Shown piece by piece: positions 34,228 through 47,423 of a stretch of 64,000 nt of DNA. Within the stretch, counting starts at the first letter, position 1, and the number at the start of each line of letters is the position of its first letter. This DNA comes from Sambucus nigra. Taxonomy: Eukaryota; Streptophyta; Magnoliopsida; Dipsacales; Adoxaceae. The translations under genes and the position numbers were made by a program. The stretch spans positions 72,059,244-72,123,243 of the forward strand of contig OX422215.1 in NCBI GenBank assembly GCA_949130495.1. The letters run 5' to 3'. Under the pieces are notes generated by a model that worked only from the letters and a program-made list of their open reading frames with translations, made no database searches and was not told the origin of the DNA.

Positions 34228-35184
34228 AATGTTAGTAATTAATCTAGACAATATATCGGCTAATTGATTATCTTTATCTTTTATATGTTCAAACTGAGGG
34301 GTAAATCCTTTTCTTGTAATATTATCAATAAAATTTAACCATCTTTTTGTAGCTGATTTACTTTGATTAGTTTTATTAAAATGTTTTACTATATTATCGC
34401 AATCAGTTCTAATTAAAAATTCTTTTTCAAAAAATAGTTGAAATCTTTCTATGGTATTTATTACTCCTAATATTTCTAAGTCAGTTGAAGGTAATCTACT
34501 TTGTACTTCATTAAAGTTACCTGAGCAATATTTACAAATTACTTCTTCATTTTTATTATTATTTTTATTAGATTTTTGTAATAATATTCCCTCCCATCCT
34601 ATGTTGATGCGTCTGTTTGTATAATTTTATAACTATTTTAGGTAAGGATAATGGTTCTAATTTACTAACTATTTGTTTTATTTTTTGAACTTATTTTATG
34701 TCTTCATTATTAAAGTATTTTTGTCCATTTTCCCCTAATTTACTATATAAGGGTCCTACTAATTTAGATAAGTTCGGAATAAAAGATCTACAATAATTTA
34801 ATAATCCTAAAAATGCTTGTAATTTTTTAGTTTCTTCTAATTTATTCGGAAATTCTACAACCTTTTTTACTATGTGTTCTTGTAATTCTATTTTTCCGCC
34901 TTTTATGAATAATCCTAAAAATTCTATTTCTTATTTTTCTAATTGCATCTTTTTACTACTAATTATTAAACCTTGGTTTATAAATTCTTTAAAGACTATT
35001 TGTAAGTGATTTCTATGTTCCTGTTTAGTGTTACTAAATACAAGAATATCATCTATATATACTATACAAAAATCTGAGTGTTTTTTAGAGATTGTGTCCA
35101 TTTTATTTTGAAATATTTGTGGTGCATTTTTTTAATCCAAATGGCATGACTAACCATTCAAAATGTCCTTCTGGACAAGTAAAG
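34228..35184 (-). pseudogene. Pararetrovirus RT (C-terminal half) and RNase H
   Basis: Minus-strand sequence continues the RT frame after the Tekay-like insertion: the WLVMPFG region at about 35130-35160, the catalytic YIDD at 35059-35048, then RNase H with a Leu-Ala-Asp-x-Leu-Ser-Arg motif close to 34250. Several stops and frame changes are present (for example around 35125, 34925 and 34630), so the product would be non-functional. Confidence 0.8.
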
Positions 35185-38122
35185 TGTGACACCCCGACTA
35201 ATTAAATACCGGGTAGCTACTCCTTTATTAAATCAATACAAAATTCCAAGTTGGTTCAGTTAATAGCATCACTGTCGAAAACATTTTAATGGTTACTAAC
35301 CACCTAGTATTTAAAAAGTAAGATGCCAAATTTTAAATTAAGTCTGATTAACATGCAGTAAAAGAATTATGAAAGAATAACACAACCATTCACCATAACG
35401 AATCAATAGAATAACCAACAAAATAATAAAGGTCCGGAGGAAAACTCCTCACAACAATCCCACAACTAAAATAATAAAACAAGTCTGAATCCTGAATTAA
35501 TTACATGCCAGAAGTCTGAATAACTGAAATAATGAAATGTCTCTAAAAGGAATGGGCGACATGCCCTACAACTGATGAAATATGAATATAGAATCAAGAT
35601 AGATGAAGCGTCTACTAGCAAAGTCCTGTAACTTCCACAAACAGCTACAACTCGTCACCTGAATGAGGATCCTAAGCATGGTGTCCTTGTGGCTGGGCAC
35701 CTAAAATGGTTTTTACAAAAAAATAGATTTGAAAGCAAATGGGTCAGAGCCCGAAAGTGGAAATCATTTTAAAAACAGCAAGTGTTTTAATAACATTAAA
35801 ACAATGAATTCAAAATACATGTTAGGACGTGCACTCACATGAAGTACTCACCTCTCGACTAATTGTGCACCCCTAACGTACCGTACCCATCTAAGTGACA
35901 TATATAACTAACCAAACCGTAATAAGTTCTACCCCTTACTACTCAATTCCCATTATACATTCTAGTGTTATCACTTAAATAGAGGGCTTTACTTAAACTC
36001 AGACTCTCAATTAGTAGCAATACAATTCACTATCGGTTAACCCGTTATGTTTCTCAAAACATTACCATAATTATATTCACAATACCAACATGAAAGTTCC
36101 CATTATTTAAGTGTATATTATTCACGTCATAAATATACAATACAAGCACCCGAGACTAAGCTGCGGTGCCCACATACTCTGCTATCCATCCCGGTACATC
36201 ACGTACATAAGGATCACGCATTCCGAATCTCTCAGGAATCGTTTTCAGATAACAACAATCACAAACAATGGAGGCGAACACAGTCACATCACATGGGTCA
36301 TGCACATACCTACGCTCCCATGATCAGCAGACTTATTAACATCCCAATAAGTCCTTCTCTGACCTATGTTCTCGAGGTACCAATCTAAATCCGGGGAACA
36401 CAAGGATGAGATGGCCCTAAGCGAACGTAAACCTCCCGTGATAGCAAGTATGGTAGGTATGTCTTACACACAAAATCATATACATATACTAAGTATGCAC
36501 ACATCTTAGTAGTCACCATAATTTATTTGTGGTACACTTCTTATTCTTGTACCGACGTATAATGTTACACAATTACATATTCCCGGTTAATATAATTATT
36601 TAAGCCGTCAATAATTCTCGCAGCGTAATAGTCACTCACGTCCTATTCCTCAATTTCCATTCAATTCGAGTCACACTTCTATGTTTTACTCCTCAATATA
36701 TCCCAAATGTCCCAGCTATATCAATCTATCATCAAGGGAATGTTATCTCTACAATTAAACAAGGTTACGGGACATGTGAAATCAAAACAGGCCAAAAAGC
36801 CTAAACTGTCAGCTCGTTAGAAGTCTCGTTCGAACGAGGCTGTTCGAACGAGAGTTCGTTCGAACGAACTGGGCATCTAACGAGATCTCGTTCGAACGAA
36901 AGACATCGAACGAACATTCCTCTCGTTAGAAGGCAAACTGTCAACTCGTTAGAAGTTCGTTCGAACGACCTCGTTCGAACGACCTGGGCAGGTCTTCTAA
37001 CGAGAGGCCAGTTTCGAGCCCAGATTTTCCCTATTTCGTTTTTCCAACTTTTCTTCCTCTCTAATCTCATCTAAACATCAATCCAACAATTATTCAAGGT
37101 TTCTAATCATCCCTAAACATACTTAGGTCACATACTAACGTGTTTTGTGGGGTTAATTCATTCTAAACATCATCCAAATATCAAATCTATACATTTTTCC
37201 CAATTTCAAGAACATGAACCCTAGAAATTCTTAAATCCCCAATGAGCTTAATTAAATCCGTTTTTGTTTCATCCAAAATATATTATCATCAGATTAATCA
37301 CCTACATACAATTCTACATGAAATTCCTCATCAAAATATAAGTTTCAATTTCCAATTTAAATGGGTTTTCATCAATCTCCCAAAAACAATACAATTTTTA
37401 TCAAGTTCCTACGCATGGAAGAAACATTCTCTGCAACTAATGAAATTAAACCACTTGCGTTATGTATATCTCTGATTTTGATGTTGAAGATGAATTGTTC
37501 TCTCTCTAACTGCAGGATTTCTCCTCTCTTTTCTCTCTACAAGCTCTTCTTCTCCAAGGTGACAATGGTGGCTAGGGTTTGCTTTAGGAAATTCTTGGAA
37601 CTAATTCTAATAACCCCCGTAGCCCATGAAGTCATAAGGTGTAGTTAGTGGGTTAAGTGGGTAATTGCTAAATCAGATATTAATTCCTAATTTTCGTGGG
37701 TTTTAATTCCCACAATTCCAAAATTACCAAACTACCCTTATACGTTGCCGGTATGGCCTAAAAATGCCCCGGTACCCAAACTAAACTCCCGGCTAGTGTT
37801 TTATGACTATTTCGACCCTTCCGGATGCGTTGGCGCACTCAAAATGACCATACGGTTAATAGAAATAAAATTCACTTTTTAATTAAAATAATTATATTCC
37901 TGACGCGACTGTCATACGCGTCTCAACAAAGTTTCCAAATTGCCGTATATCAATCTCACGACAATTTAATAATTCAATATTCATATAGCCATATGTACAC
38001 ATTATAATCAAATACTAACTCACATCTCGTTAATATTTTTAGTCCGGATTAATTCCCAAATTAATTCACATTTAATTCAATTAATCCCATAAATAAATAT
38101 CATAAAAATACGGGGTATTACA
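35185..38122 (-). repeat. 3' LTR of the Tekay-like element
   Basis: 2938 bp. It has about 49 bp (around 37628-37690) that are absent from the other LTR. It contains a cluster of CGTTCGAACG palindromes at 36815-37010. Confidence 0.95.
36815..37010. repeat. CGTTCGAACG palindrome cluster in the LTR
   Basis: About seven occurrences of ttcgaac-centred palindromes (cgttcgaacgag, cgttcgaacgaac) alternate with tctaacgag phrases. The same block is repeated in the partner LTR at 44604-44800. Confidence 0.85.
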
Positions 38123-38164
38123 TACTTCCCCACTAATAACAGAATTTCGTCCCGAAATTTGGAA

Positions 38165-38683
38165 CTAGAAAGTACCTGGTAAGAACAACTCAGGATAACG
38201 TTCGCGCATCTCATCCTCGCACTCCCATGTGGACTCCTCGACATTATGATGTCGCCACTGAACACGCACTAACGAAACTATCTTTGATCGCAGTTTCCGC
38301 TCACTTCGGTCCAAAATAGCAATCGACCCCTCCTCGTAGGAGCTATCAGACTGGAGATCGATGTCCTCCAAAGCAATGTGATAATGAGACAAATCGTCTC
38401 TAAGATATTTCCTTAGCGAGGAAATATGAAACACATCGTGAATCCGATGCAAATGCTCCGATAACCCAAGTCTATACGCAACCGGTCCAATCCGCTCAAT
38501 AATAGGAAATGGTCCCACATATCTCGGTGCCAACTTCCCTTTCTTCCCGAAGCACATAATCCCCTTCATAGGAGATACTCCGAGCAAAACCTGGTCCCCC
38601 ACTTGGAACTCCCTGAAGAACCTCTTCGCATCAGCATAGCTTTTCTGCCGATCCTGAGCTACCCGAATGCGACTCCGAATCAA
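38165..38683 (-). pseudogene. Tekay-like integrase C-terminus with chromodomain
   Basis: Same frame again: AQDRQKSYADAKRF, the GPF/IERIGPVAYRL region, LHRIHDVFHISSLRKY, then a C-terminal chromodomain (LDRSERKLRSKIVSLVRVQWR...WECEDEMRERYPELF). This chromodomain type assigns the element to the Tekay/Del chromovirus lineage. Confidence 0.93.
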
Positions 38684-39889
38684 TTATATCCTTGCCGAAG
38701 TGTCCTGAATCACTTCCGGCCCAAGTAGTTTGTTGTCCCCCACCTCCAACCAACATGCTGGGGAACGACAAGGTCTACCGTACAACGCCTCAAATGGAGT
38801 CATGCCAATGGTGAACTGGTAGGAGTTGTTGTAAGCAAACTCCACCAGTTGAAGATACTGCTCCCATCCACCCCCGAAATCAATGATGCACATACGCAAC
38901 ATGTCCTCCAACATCTGGTTTGTACGCTCGGTCTGCCCATCGGTCTGCGGGTGATACGCCGTACTCAACCGCAATTCCGTGCCCATGGCCTCCTGAAAAC
39001 TTTCCCAAAATCGTGAAGCAAATATCTTGTCTCGGTCGGACACGATATTTAGGGGCACACCGTGAAGTCTCACTATCTCTGCAATAAAGAGCTGGGCATA
39101 CTGTCTTGTAGTGTAGTCTGTCCTTACGGGTAGAAAATGAGCGACTTTGGTCAACCTGTCCACAATTACCGAAATGGAGTCGTGACCTCTCTGTGACGTA
39201 GGCAACCCCGTGATAAAGTCCATGGAGATGCTCTCCCACATCCACATCGGGACCTCCAATGGCTGTAGAAGTCCTGCCGGTCTCTGATGATCCACTTTTA
39301 CTAGCTGACAAGTGGCGCATTTAGAAACAAACACGGCAATATCTTTCTTCATCCCGCTCCACCAATACTGTCGTCTCATGTCTTGGTACATTTTGTCCCC
39401 ACCGGGATGTACCGCGAACCGTGAGCCGTGCGACTCTGCCATCACTTCGTGCCGCAATTCCTCCCCTTCCGGAACTACCAATCTCCCATTGAAGCGTAAT
39501 CCCCCGTCTGAGCTAACGGTATAGGACTCGGCTCCCTCTGCTAATAATCGAACTATCTGCTCCTGACAGAACGAGTCATCTGCTTGTGCCTTTACCACTC
39601 TCGTGATAATCTGCGGTGTAACAGTCATCACCGACATGAATGATCGGGCCACTGCATCTTGGTGTCCCAACTCCTTCCACTTAGCCTTCCACACCCCTGC
39701 CATTTCATCTACTGGCCTACGGCTCAACGCGTCTGCTACCACGTTAGCCTTCCCCGGGTGATATTGGATATCAAACTGATAATCCTTTAAAAACTCAAGC
39801 CACCTTCGCTGCCGCATATTCAACTCCTTTTGCGTGAATAGGTACTGTAGGGACTTGTGGTCCGTGAACAATCGAAACTTTTCCCCCAA
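38684..39889 (-). pseudogene. Tekay-like RNase H and integrase
   Basis: RNase H ([20 protein letters not shown], then VVADALSR) is followed by the integrase HHCC zinc domain ([17 protein letters not shown]...CATCQLVK). The DDE core shows [22 protein letters not shown] and [15 protein letters not shown]. It ends at a TAA (38684-38686) within the ARI-x-LIRSR stretch. Confidence 0.93.
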
Positions 39890-39901
39890 AAGATAATGTC
39901 T

Positions 39902-40135
39902 CTAAATACGAAGGGCAAATACAACTGCCGCCAACTCCAAGTCATGGGTGGGGTAATTCTTCTCGTGAGGCTTAAGCTTACAGGAAGCATAAGCTATGGC
40001 CTGACTCTCCTGCTGCAATACACCTCCAAGTCCTTGCAAGGACGCTTCGGTGTAGACTAGATACTCAACTCCCGGTCTCGGCAATGCTAACAAAGGTGCT
40101 GAGGTCAGCTTGTCCTTCAACTCATCGAATGCCAA
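39902..40135 (-). pseudogene. Tekay-like RT/RNase H junction
   Basis: Contains [17 protein letters not shown] and the RNase H start ([20 protein letters not shown]). It ends at a TAG (39902-39904) in place of the Trp of the FALKIWRHYLYG motif, consistent with TGG to TAG. Confidence 0.92.
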
Positions 40136-40741
40136 CTAACAGGCATCACTCCAGATGAATGGCACACCTTTACGAGTCAGATGTGCCAAATGTCCTGCTA
40201 TCTTCAAAAATCCCCGAATGAACCTCCTGTAGTATCCTGCTAGGCCCAAGAAACTACGGATCTCAGTCAGTGTCGTGGGCTGTCCCCACTCCCTCACCGC
40301 GGATACCTTCCCCGGATCAACAGATATCCCCCGGTCGGAAATAATATGCTCTAAAAACTGAACCTCCTTCAGCCAAAACCCGCACTTCTCATACTTTGCA
40401 TACAGCTCGTTCTGACGTAGCGTCTGTAAAACCTGCCTCAAATGCTCGGCGTGCTCCTCCTCTGTCTGGGAGTAAACCAGAATATCATCAATGAAGAAAA
40501 TGACAAACTGATCTAGGAAATCTCTGAACACCCTATTCATCAAGTCCATAAACACGGCTGGAGCATTGGTCAAACCAAAAGGCATAACTCGAAACTCGTA
40601 AGAACCATATCTCGTTAAGAATGCAGTCTTCGAGACGTCCTCCTCCTTGATACGCAACTGATGGTATCCCAATCGCAAATCAATCTTTGAGAAGAAAGAA
40701 GCTCCCCTCAACTGGTCGAATAAGTCATCGATTCGGGGCAA
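40136..40741 (-). pseudogene. Tekay-like RT core
   Basis: Covers [38 protein letters not shown] and the catalytic FIDDILVYS (DD near 40489-40484), then [12 protein letters not shown]. It ends at a TAG (40136-40138), consistent with CAG to TAG. Confidence 0.93.
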
Positions 40742-40744
40742 CGG

Positions 40745-41641
40745 TTACTTATTCTGTATCGTGACTTTATTCAACTCCCGGTAATCTACGCACAACCTCA
40801 ACGATCCATCCCTCTTCTTCACGAACAACACAGGGGCACCCCACGACGAAGTACTCCTCCGTATAAACCCCTGACCCAACAACTGCTCAATCTGATCTCG
40901 TAGCTCTCGCATCTCTGCCAGAGTCATACGGTATGGCGCGCGTGCTATAGGTTTCGTATCTGGTAATAAGTCTATGACAAAGTCTATCTCTCGACTGGGG
41001 GGTAGGCCTGGTATCTCCTGAAACACATCGGAATACTCCCTGACAATTGGGATCGAATCTAAAGGAATCACAACCTCCTTAGAGGTATCCTCCTCTATGT
41101 AATACAAATGAGCGGTCGAGCCTCCCTTTGGGCGAGGCATCGCCACTACAAACATCTCTTGCCCTGGAATGGCAAAAACAATGCTCCCACCGAAGCAATC
41201 AATCATGGCTCTATAATCTGCGAGCCAATCCATACCGATAATCACATCGTGCACATGCATATCTAATACTAACATGTCTGCAGGTAATACCAAACTACCA
41301 ATATCTACCCCCACTCCCCGACATATCAAGAAAATAAGTGACCCACTCCCCATTGGTGAGTCTACACACGTCACTGTGCTCTCTGCTGTGGCTAACAACC
41401 CTAAGGCTTTCGCAAAATGTGTAGCTATAAAATAGTGCGTTGCCCCCGTATCAAACAAAACCCGACCCATAGTACCATGGATAGGAAACATACCCTCAAT
41501 TGCTGGTGGGGCCTGTGGAGCTGCTGCCTGCTGAAGCTGGTATACTCTCCCATACTGCAGCTGTCCCTGCTGAACTGGGACCGCTGGAATGGGTGGTAAT
41601 GCTGCCATCTGTGGTGGCGCCGGGAGGGCGGCGGGAAACAC
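40745..41641 (-). pseudogene. Tekay-like protease and start of RT
   Basis: Same frame as gag. It contains the aspartic protease active site LFDTGATH (about 41455-41435) and a second protease block ([11 protein letters not shown]). The RT leader ([23 protein letters not shown]) and RT motif [12 protein letters not shown] follow. A TAA at 40745-40747 sits where the family has Tyr in the NKYPLPRIDD motif. Confidence 0.92.
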
Positions 41642-41887
41642 GAGTCTCTGCAGCTCCTGTCGAGCACCCTGTTGCTGCTGCGGGGCCCTGCCCCTATCAG
41701 GACAGTCCTGGCATTTATGGCCAGTTTTGCCACAAACGTAACACTTCCCCGGGAAGTTCCCCCCTCTCTGTCCCTGCTGCCCCTGGCCCTGGTGGCCGTT
41801 ACCATTCCTCCCCTGGCCCTGCTGAAACTGTTGTTGACCATTCTGACCCTGCTGGTTCTGATGGTCGTTCGGACCCTGATGGCCCTG

Positions 41888-42790
41888 CTAGAAACCTCCA
41901 TGTCCGTGCCTGAAATTTCCCGATCTGAACCTCTTGTGATCCCCCTGCTGGGAACCCTGGTCACCCTGTCTCTGCCCCTGAACAGATTGTGCCCCGCTGG
42001 CACCCTGTGCTCCAGTCCTGCCCTGATGGCTGGACTCTCCCGATCTCCTGCCCTCAACCATGTGAAAGCGGTGATCCTGACAGTGTAACAGTGCAGCGTT
42101 AACCACATCGGAGTAAGTGGCCAACGATAGGTTCCCCAACAAATGCTGACGGATCCTCCAAGTCAACCCGTCTGTAAATTTCTGTATCTTCTTTTCTTCT
42201 GTCGATATCTCATCCGGAACAATATTCAACAGATTTATGAATTCGGCCTCATACTCGGCCACAATCTTACCTTCCTGCCTGAGATTCACCAACTTCCTTC
42301 TCATTTTCGTGTGAACAGCCGACGGAAAGTACTTGCGGTCAAACCGCACCCAAAACTCCTGTATAGTGAGAGTATCTCTCTCCTCCACGGTGGTAATAGA
42401 CTCCCACCACTGAAGTGCAGACCCCTCTAGCTTAAAGGTAGCTAGTATCTGCTTCTGGACATCGGTGCACTCATACATCCTCAGGTGCCGCTGAATGTCC
42501 TTCCTCCACTGACTCGAGACCACAACATCGGAGCTACCTGTGAACTCCGGGGGGTGTGCTTTCTGAAAAGCATCACGTACACGTTCCCAAGCAGACGGGA
42601 ATGCATGTGCCTGAACTGGCGCGGCTATTGGCGCCTGAGGTGGTGCCTGCTGAGCTACGGCTAGTGCGGCATTTACCGCCTGAGCCACAATGACTGCAAC
42701 CTCGGCGGCATTCATCGTGCCCTGAACTGGTGCGGGCTGTGGTTCTGGCGTTGCATCCCTGGGAACCCGTTGTGCACGTCGTGGAGGCAT
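41888..42790 (-). pseudogene. Tekay-like gag
   Basis: The ATG at 42790 (MPPRRAQRVPRDATPEP) opens a 300-residue gag. It has the typical capsid region: AFQKAHPPEFTGS, then LEGSALQWWES, FDRKYFP and KFTDGLTWRIRQHL. It ends at a TAG (41888-41890) in a Gln-rich stretch where CAG is the likely ancestral codon. The same frame continues into the zinc knuckle (CX2CX4HX4C, 41743-41702), so gag and pol were one frame. Confidence 0.9.
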
Positions 42791-42959
42791 CTGAAATAAG
42801 AATCAAGTTTATAAGCTCGCAGTTTTAAACTTAAAATAGCTGAAGAACGTAGCATATAGAAAAGAATACAACAGTCCTAAAATATAGGGCTCTATATCAA
42901 AGAAAGCTCAGCGGAAACATAATAAGCCGTACAGATCCTAAAGGACACTAGAACCTGAT

Positions 42960-42971
42960 GCTCTGATACCA
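42960..42971 (-). other. Primer binding site (tRNA-Met) of the Tekay-like element
   Basis: TGGTATCAGAGC on the minus strand, two bases inside the 5' LTR. It matches the 3' end of initiator tRNA-Met, the usual primer for this lineage. Confidence 0.9.
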
Positions 42972-42973
42972 CC

Positions 42974-45862
42974 TGTGACACCCCGACTAATTAAATATCG
43001 GGTAGCTACTCCTTTATTAAATCAATACAAAATGCCAAGTTGGTTCAGTTAATAGCATCACTGTCGAAAACATTTTAATGGTTACTAACCACCTAGTATT
43101 TAAAAAGTAAGATGCCAAATTTTAAATTAAGTCTGATTAACATGCAGTAAAAGAATTATGAAAGAATAACACAACCATTCACCATAACGAATCAATAGAA
43201 TAACCAACAAAATAATAAAGGTCCGGAGGAAAACTCCTCACAACAATCCCACAACTAAAATAATAAAACAAGTCTGAATCCTGAATTAATTACATGCCAG
43301 AAGTCTGAATAACTGAAATAATGAAATGTCTCTAAAAGGAATGGGCGACATGCCCTACAACTGATGAAATATGAATATAGAATCAAGATAGATGAAGCGT
43401 CTACTAGCAAAGTCCTGTAACTTCCACAAACAGCTACAACTCGTCACCTGAATGAGGATCCTAAGCATGGTGTCCTTGTGGTTGGGCACCTAAAATGGTT
43501 TTTACAAAAAAATAGATTTGAAAGCAAATGGGTCAGAGCCCGAAAGTGGAAATCATTTTAAAAACAGCAAGTGTTTTAATAACATTAAAACAATGAATTC
43601 AAAATACATGTTAGGACGTGCACTCACATGAAGTACTCACCTCTCGACTAATTGTGCACCCCTAACGTACCGTACCCATCTAAGTGACATATATAACTAA
43701 CCAAACCGTAATAAGTTCTACCCCTTACTACTCAATTCCCATTATACATTCTAGTGTTATCACTTAAATAGAGGGCTTTACTTAAACTCAGACTCTCAAT
43801 TAGTAGCAATACAATTCACTATCGGTTAACCCGTTATGTTTCTCAAAACATTACCATAATTATATTCACAATACCAACATGAAAGTTCCCATTATTTAAG
43901 TGTATATTATTCACGTCATAAATATACAATACAAGCACCCGAGACTAAGCTGCGGTGCCCACATACTCTGCTATCCATCCCGGTACATCACGTACATAAG
44001 GATCACGCATTCCGAATCTCTCAGGAATCATTTTCAGATAACAACAATCACAAACAATGGAGGCGAACACAGTCACATCACATGGGTCATGCACATACCT
44101 ACGCTCCCATGATCAGCAGACTTATTAACATCCCAATAAGTCCTTCTCTGACCTATGTTCTCGAGGTACCAATCTAAATCCGGGGAACACAAGGATGAGA
44201 TGGCCCTAAGCGAACGTAAACCTCCTGTGATAGCAAGTATGGTAGGTATGTCTTACACACAAAATCATATACATATACTAAGTATGCACACATCTTAGTA
44301 GTCACCATAATTTATTTGTGGTACACTTCTTATTCTTGTACCGACGTATAATGTTACACAATTACATATTCCCGGTTAATATAATTATTTAAGCCGTCAA
44401 TAATTCTCGCAGCGTAATAGTCACTCACGTCCTATTCCTCAATTTCCATTCAATTCGAGTCACACTTCTATGTTTTACTCCTCAATATATCCCAAATGTC
44501 CCAGCTATATCAATCTATCATCAAGGGAATGTTATCTCTACAATTAAACAAGGTTACGGGACATGTGAAATCAAAACAGGCCAAAAAGCCTAAACTGTCA
44601 GCTCGTTAGAAGTCTCGTTCGAACGAGGCTGTTCGAACGAGAGTTCGTTCGAACGAACTGGGCATCTAACGAGATCTCGTTCGAACGAAAGACATCGAAC
44701 GAACATTCCTCTCGTTAGAAGGCAAACTGTCAACTCGTTAGAAGTTCGTTCGAACGACCTCGTTCGAACGACCTGGGCAGGTCTTCTAACGAGAGGCCAG
44801 TTTCGAGCCCAGATTTTCCCTATTTCGTTTTTCCAACTTTTCTTCCTCTCTAATCTCATCTAAACATCAATCCAACAATTATTCAAGGTTTCTAATCATC
44901 CCTAAACATACTTAGGTCACATACTAACGTGTTTTGTGGGGTTAATTCATTCTAAACATCATCCAAATATCAAATCTATACATTTTTCCCAATTTCAAGA
45001 ACATGAACCCTAGAAATTCTTAAATCCCCAATGAGCTTAATTAAATCCGTTTTTGTTTCATCCAAAATATATTATCATCAGATCAATCACCTACATACAA
45101 TTCTACATGAAATTCCTCATCAAAATACAAGTTTCAATTTCCAATTTAAATGGGTTTTCATCAATCTCCCAAAAATAATACAATTTTTATCAAGTTCCTA
45201 CGCATGGAAGAAACATTCTCTGTTACTAATGAAATTACACCACTTGCCTTATGTATATCTCTGATTTTGATGTTGAAGATGAATTGTTCTCTCTCTAACT
45301 GCAGGATTTCTCCTCTCTTTTCTCTCTACAAGCTCTTCTTCTCCAAGGTGACAATGGTGGCTAGGGTTTGCCTTAGGAAATTCTTGGAACTAATTCTAAT
45401 AACCCCCGTAGCCCATGAACTAATTCCTAATTTTCGTGGGTTTTAATTCCCAAAATTCCAAAATTACCAAACTACCCTTATACGTTGCCGGTATGGCCTA
45501 AAAATGCCCCGGGACCCAAACTAAATTCCCGGCTAGTGTTTTCTGACTATTTAGACCCTTCTGGACGCGTTGGCTCACTCAAAACGACCATACGGTTAAT
45601 AGAAATAAAATTCACTTTTTAATTAAAATAATTATATTCCTGACGCGACTATCATACGCGTCTCAACAAAGTTTTCAAATTGTCGTATATCAATCTCACG
45701 ACAATTTAATAATTCAATATTCATATAGCCATATGTACACATTATAATCAAATACAAACTCACATCTCGTTAATATTTTTAGTCCGGATTAATTCCCAAA
45801 TTAATTCACATTTAATTCAATTAATCCCATAAATAAATATCATAAAAATACGGGGTATTACA
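42974..45862 (-). repeat. 5' LTR of the Tekay-like element
   Basis: 2889 bp, next to the primer site. By eye it differs from its partner at about 27 positions, most of them in the last ~800 bp (plus-strand coordinates above about 45080). The palindrome cluster recurs at 44604-44800. Confidence 0.95.
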
Positions 45863-46437
45863 TAAAGGCAGTCCATTCTATTGATTCTTTTTCCATTTTT
45901 ATTTGCCAAAAACCATATTTACAGTCAAATTTAGAAAAATATTTTTTATTTTGGATTTTATTTATTAATTCATCTTTATTAGGTATTTTGTAACTACCAT
46001 CATATGTATTATCGTTTAATCTTTTATGATTAATTACCATACGTGCTTTGTCTCTTTTTATTTCTGCATGATTTCTAACCATAAAGGCGGAACTTTTATG
46101 TCTACTAGTCCTTTTTTATTACTCCTAAATTTAAGAGTTCTCTTATTTGTATTTTAAATTCTTCTTGGTCAACTACTTCCCAAGCTATATCTTTTGTTTT
46201 TATTGTTATATCAGGGTTTATTATACTTAATTTAGCTTATATCTTATTTTTATTCCAGTGTTTTTGAGGGTTTTCTCTTATTATTTCTGTTTTTTCAGCT
46301 AACCTAATTAAGTCTTCTAATTCTAATTTTGTATTTTTAAACATTATATTATTTATTTTATCAAATTTTATTTTTTGTGTTTGACTATCTTCTATATTTT
46401 GTAAATATTCTTGTAAATAGTTTTCTTCTATGTCCAT
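45863..46437 (-). pseudogene. Pararetrovirus RT (N-terminal half)
   Basis: Minus-strand frames contain an RT entry (ARMVINHKRLNDNT, KIPNKDELINKI, YFSKFDCKYGFWQIKM) ending exactly at the Tekay-like insertion (target TAAAG). The upstream frame (46437-46237) covers part of the protease-RT linker. Stops separate the two. Confidence 0.85.
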
Positions 46438-46438
46438 T

Positions 46439-46565
<127 letters not shown>

Positions 46566-46907
46566 TGTCTTCCTTTGTTTCTAATATTATATTATTGTTA
46601 AGAATTAGCTCATTTCTTGTTTTTGTATATTATTGGATTGATTATTAGGTATAATATGTGTTCCTTTTTTAAATAGTTGTATTCCAGATGGTGTATACAT
46701 AAATCCTCCAGTTAGAGACTGAATGAAATTTAATCCTAATATAAAGGGGGGATGACTTTTTATATTTGTTATATAAGTTTGTGGTAATATAAATTGTTCA
46801 TCATCTATATATATAGGTATATTTTGTATACATTGTGTTATAGGTATTGCTTCTTTATTAAATTGGTGTATATAAACAGGGTAATTTAAATCTTTTGCAT
46901 TATCTTG

Positions 46908-47165
46908 TTATACTAAATCTACATGAATTAGACTTTTTGTTGCTCCTGTGTCTAACATTGTTGTTGTTTCTATAGTTTTATTTGCAAATTTTATTTTTAT
47001 AGGAAAGGTTATTAGTGCTGATTTATTTGTATTATTTTTTTGTTCTTTAGATTTATTTTTTATTTCTTCATAACATTTTACACATAGCTTTTGATTACAT
47101 AATTCGCATAGATATATTTCTTTATTTTCTGTTGAGCATTTTATACAATTTGGTTTTATAAACAT
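46908..47165 (-). pseudogene. Pararetrovirus aspartic protease region
   Basis: The minus-strand frame has a Cys-rich lead (CIKCSTENKEIYLCELCNQK) followed by the protease active site MLDTGATKSLI. It ends at a stop after HVDLV, but homologous sequence continues in other frames toward 46640. Confidence 0.8.
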
Positions 47166-47423
47166 ATACTGTTTAAGTTTATATTCACATTCTTCTATAT
47201 TATAACAAAAAATTTAATTTTCTAAACTTTGTTATAAGGTTTCTATATCATTATTTTCAGATTCTATAGATTCTATACTATACACGCATATGTTGTCTAT
47301 TTCTTCGTATTCATCGTATATACTTTCTAATTCTATTGTATCTCCTAAGTCATCTTCTATATCTTCTAAGATGTTTATTTTTTCTTGTATTTTGGATATA
47401 TTATTATTTTTATTTCTATATGG

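Larger units (their letters stand above)
35185..45862 (-). mobile_element. Ty3/gypsy chromovirus (Tekay/Del-like), TSD TAAAG
   Basis: A complete element of 10,678 bp with LTRs at 35185-38122 and 42974-45862, both TGTGACACCCC...GGGGTATTACA. Five-base duplications TAAAG lie at 35180-35184 and 45863-45867. It is oriented on the minus strand: primer site TGGTATCAGAGC (42971-42960) next to the right LTR, then gag, protease, RT, RNase H, integrase and chromodomain down to 38165. The whole polyprotein is in one frame with five nonsense codons. It lies inside the pararetroviral RT gene. Confidence 0.97.

Noticed and set aside
36801..37070. Minus-strand 89-residue frame in both Tekay-like LTRs (SNELSFEQPRSNE...)
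   Set aside because: It is a translation of the CGTTCGAACG palindrome cluster within an LTR.
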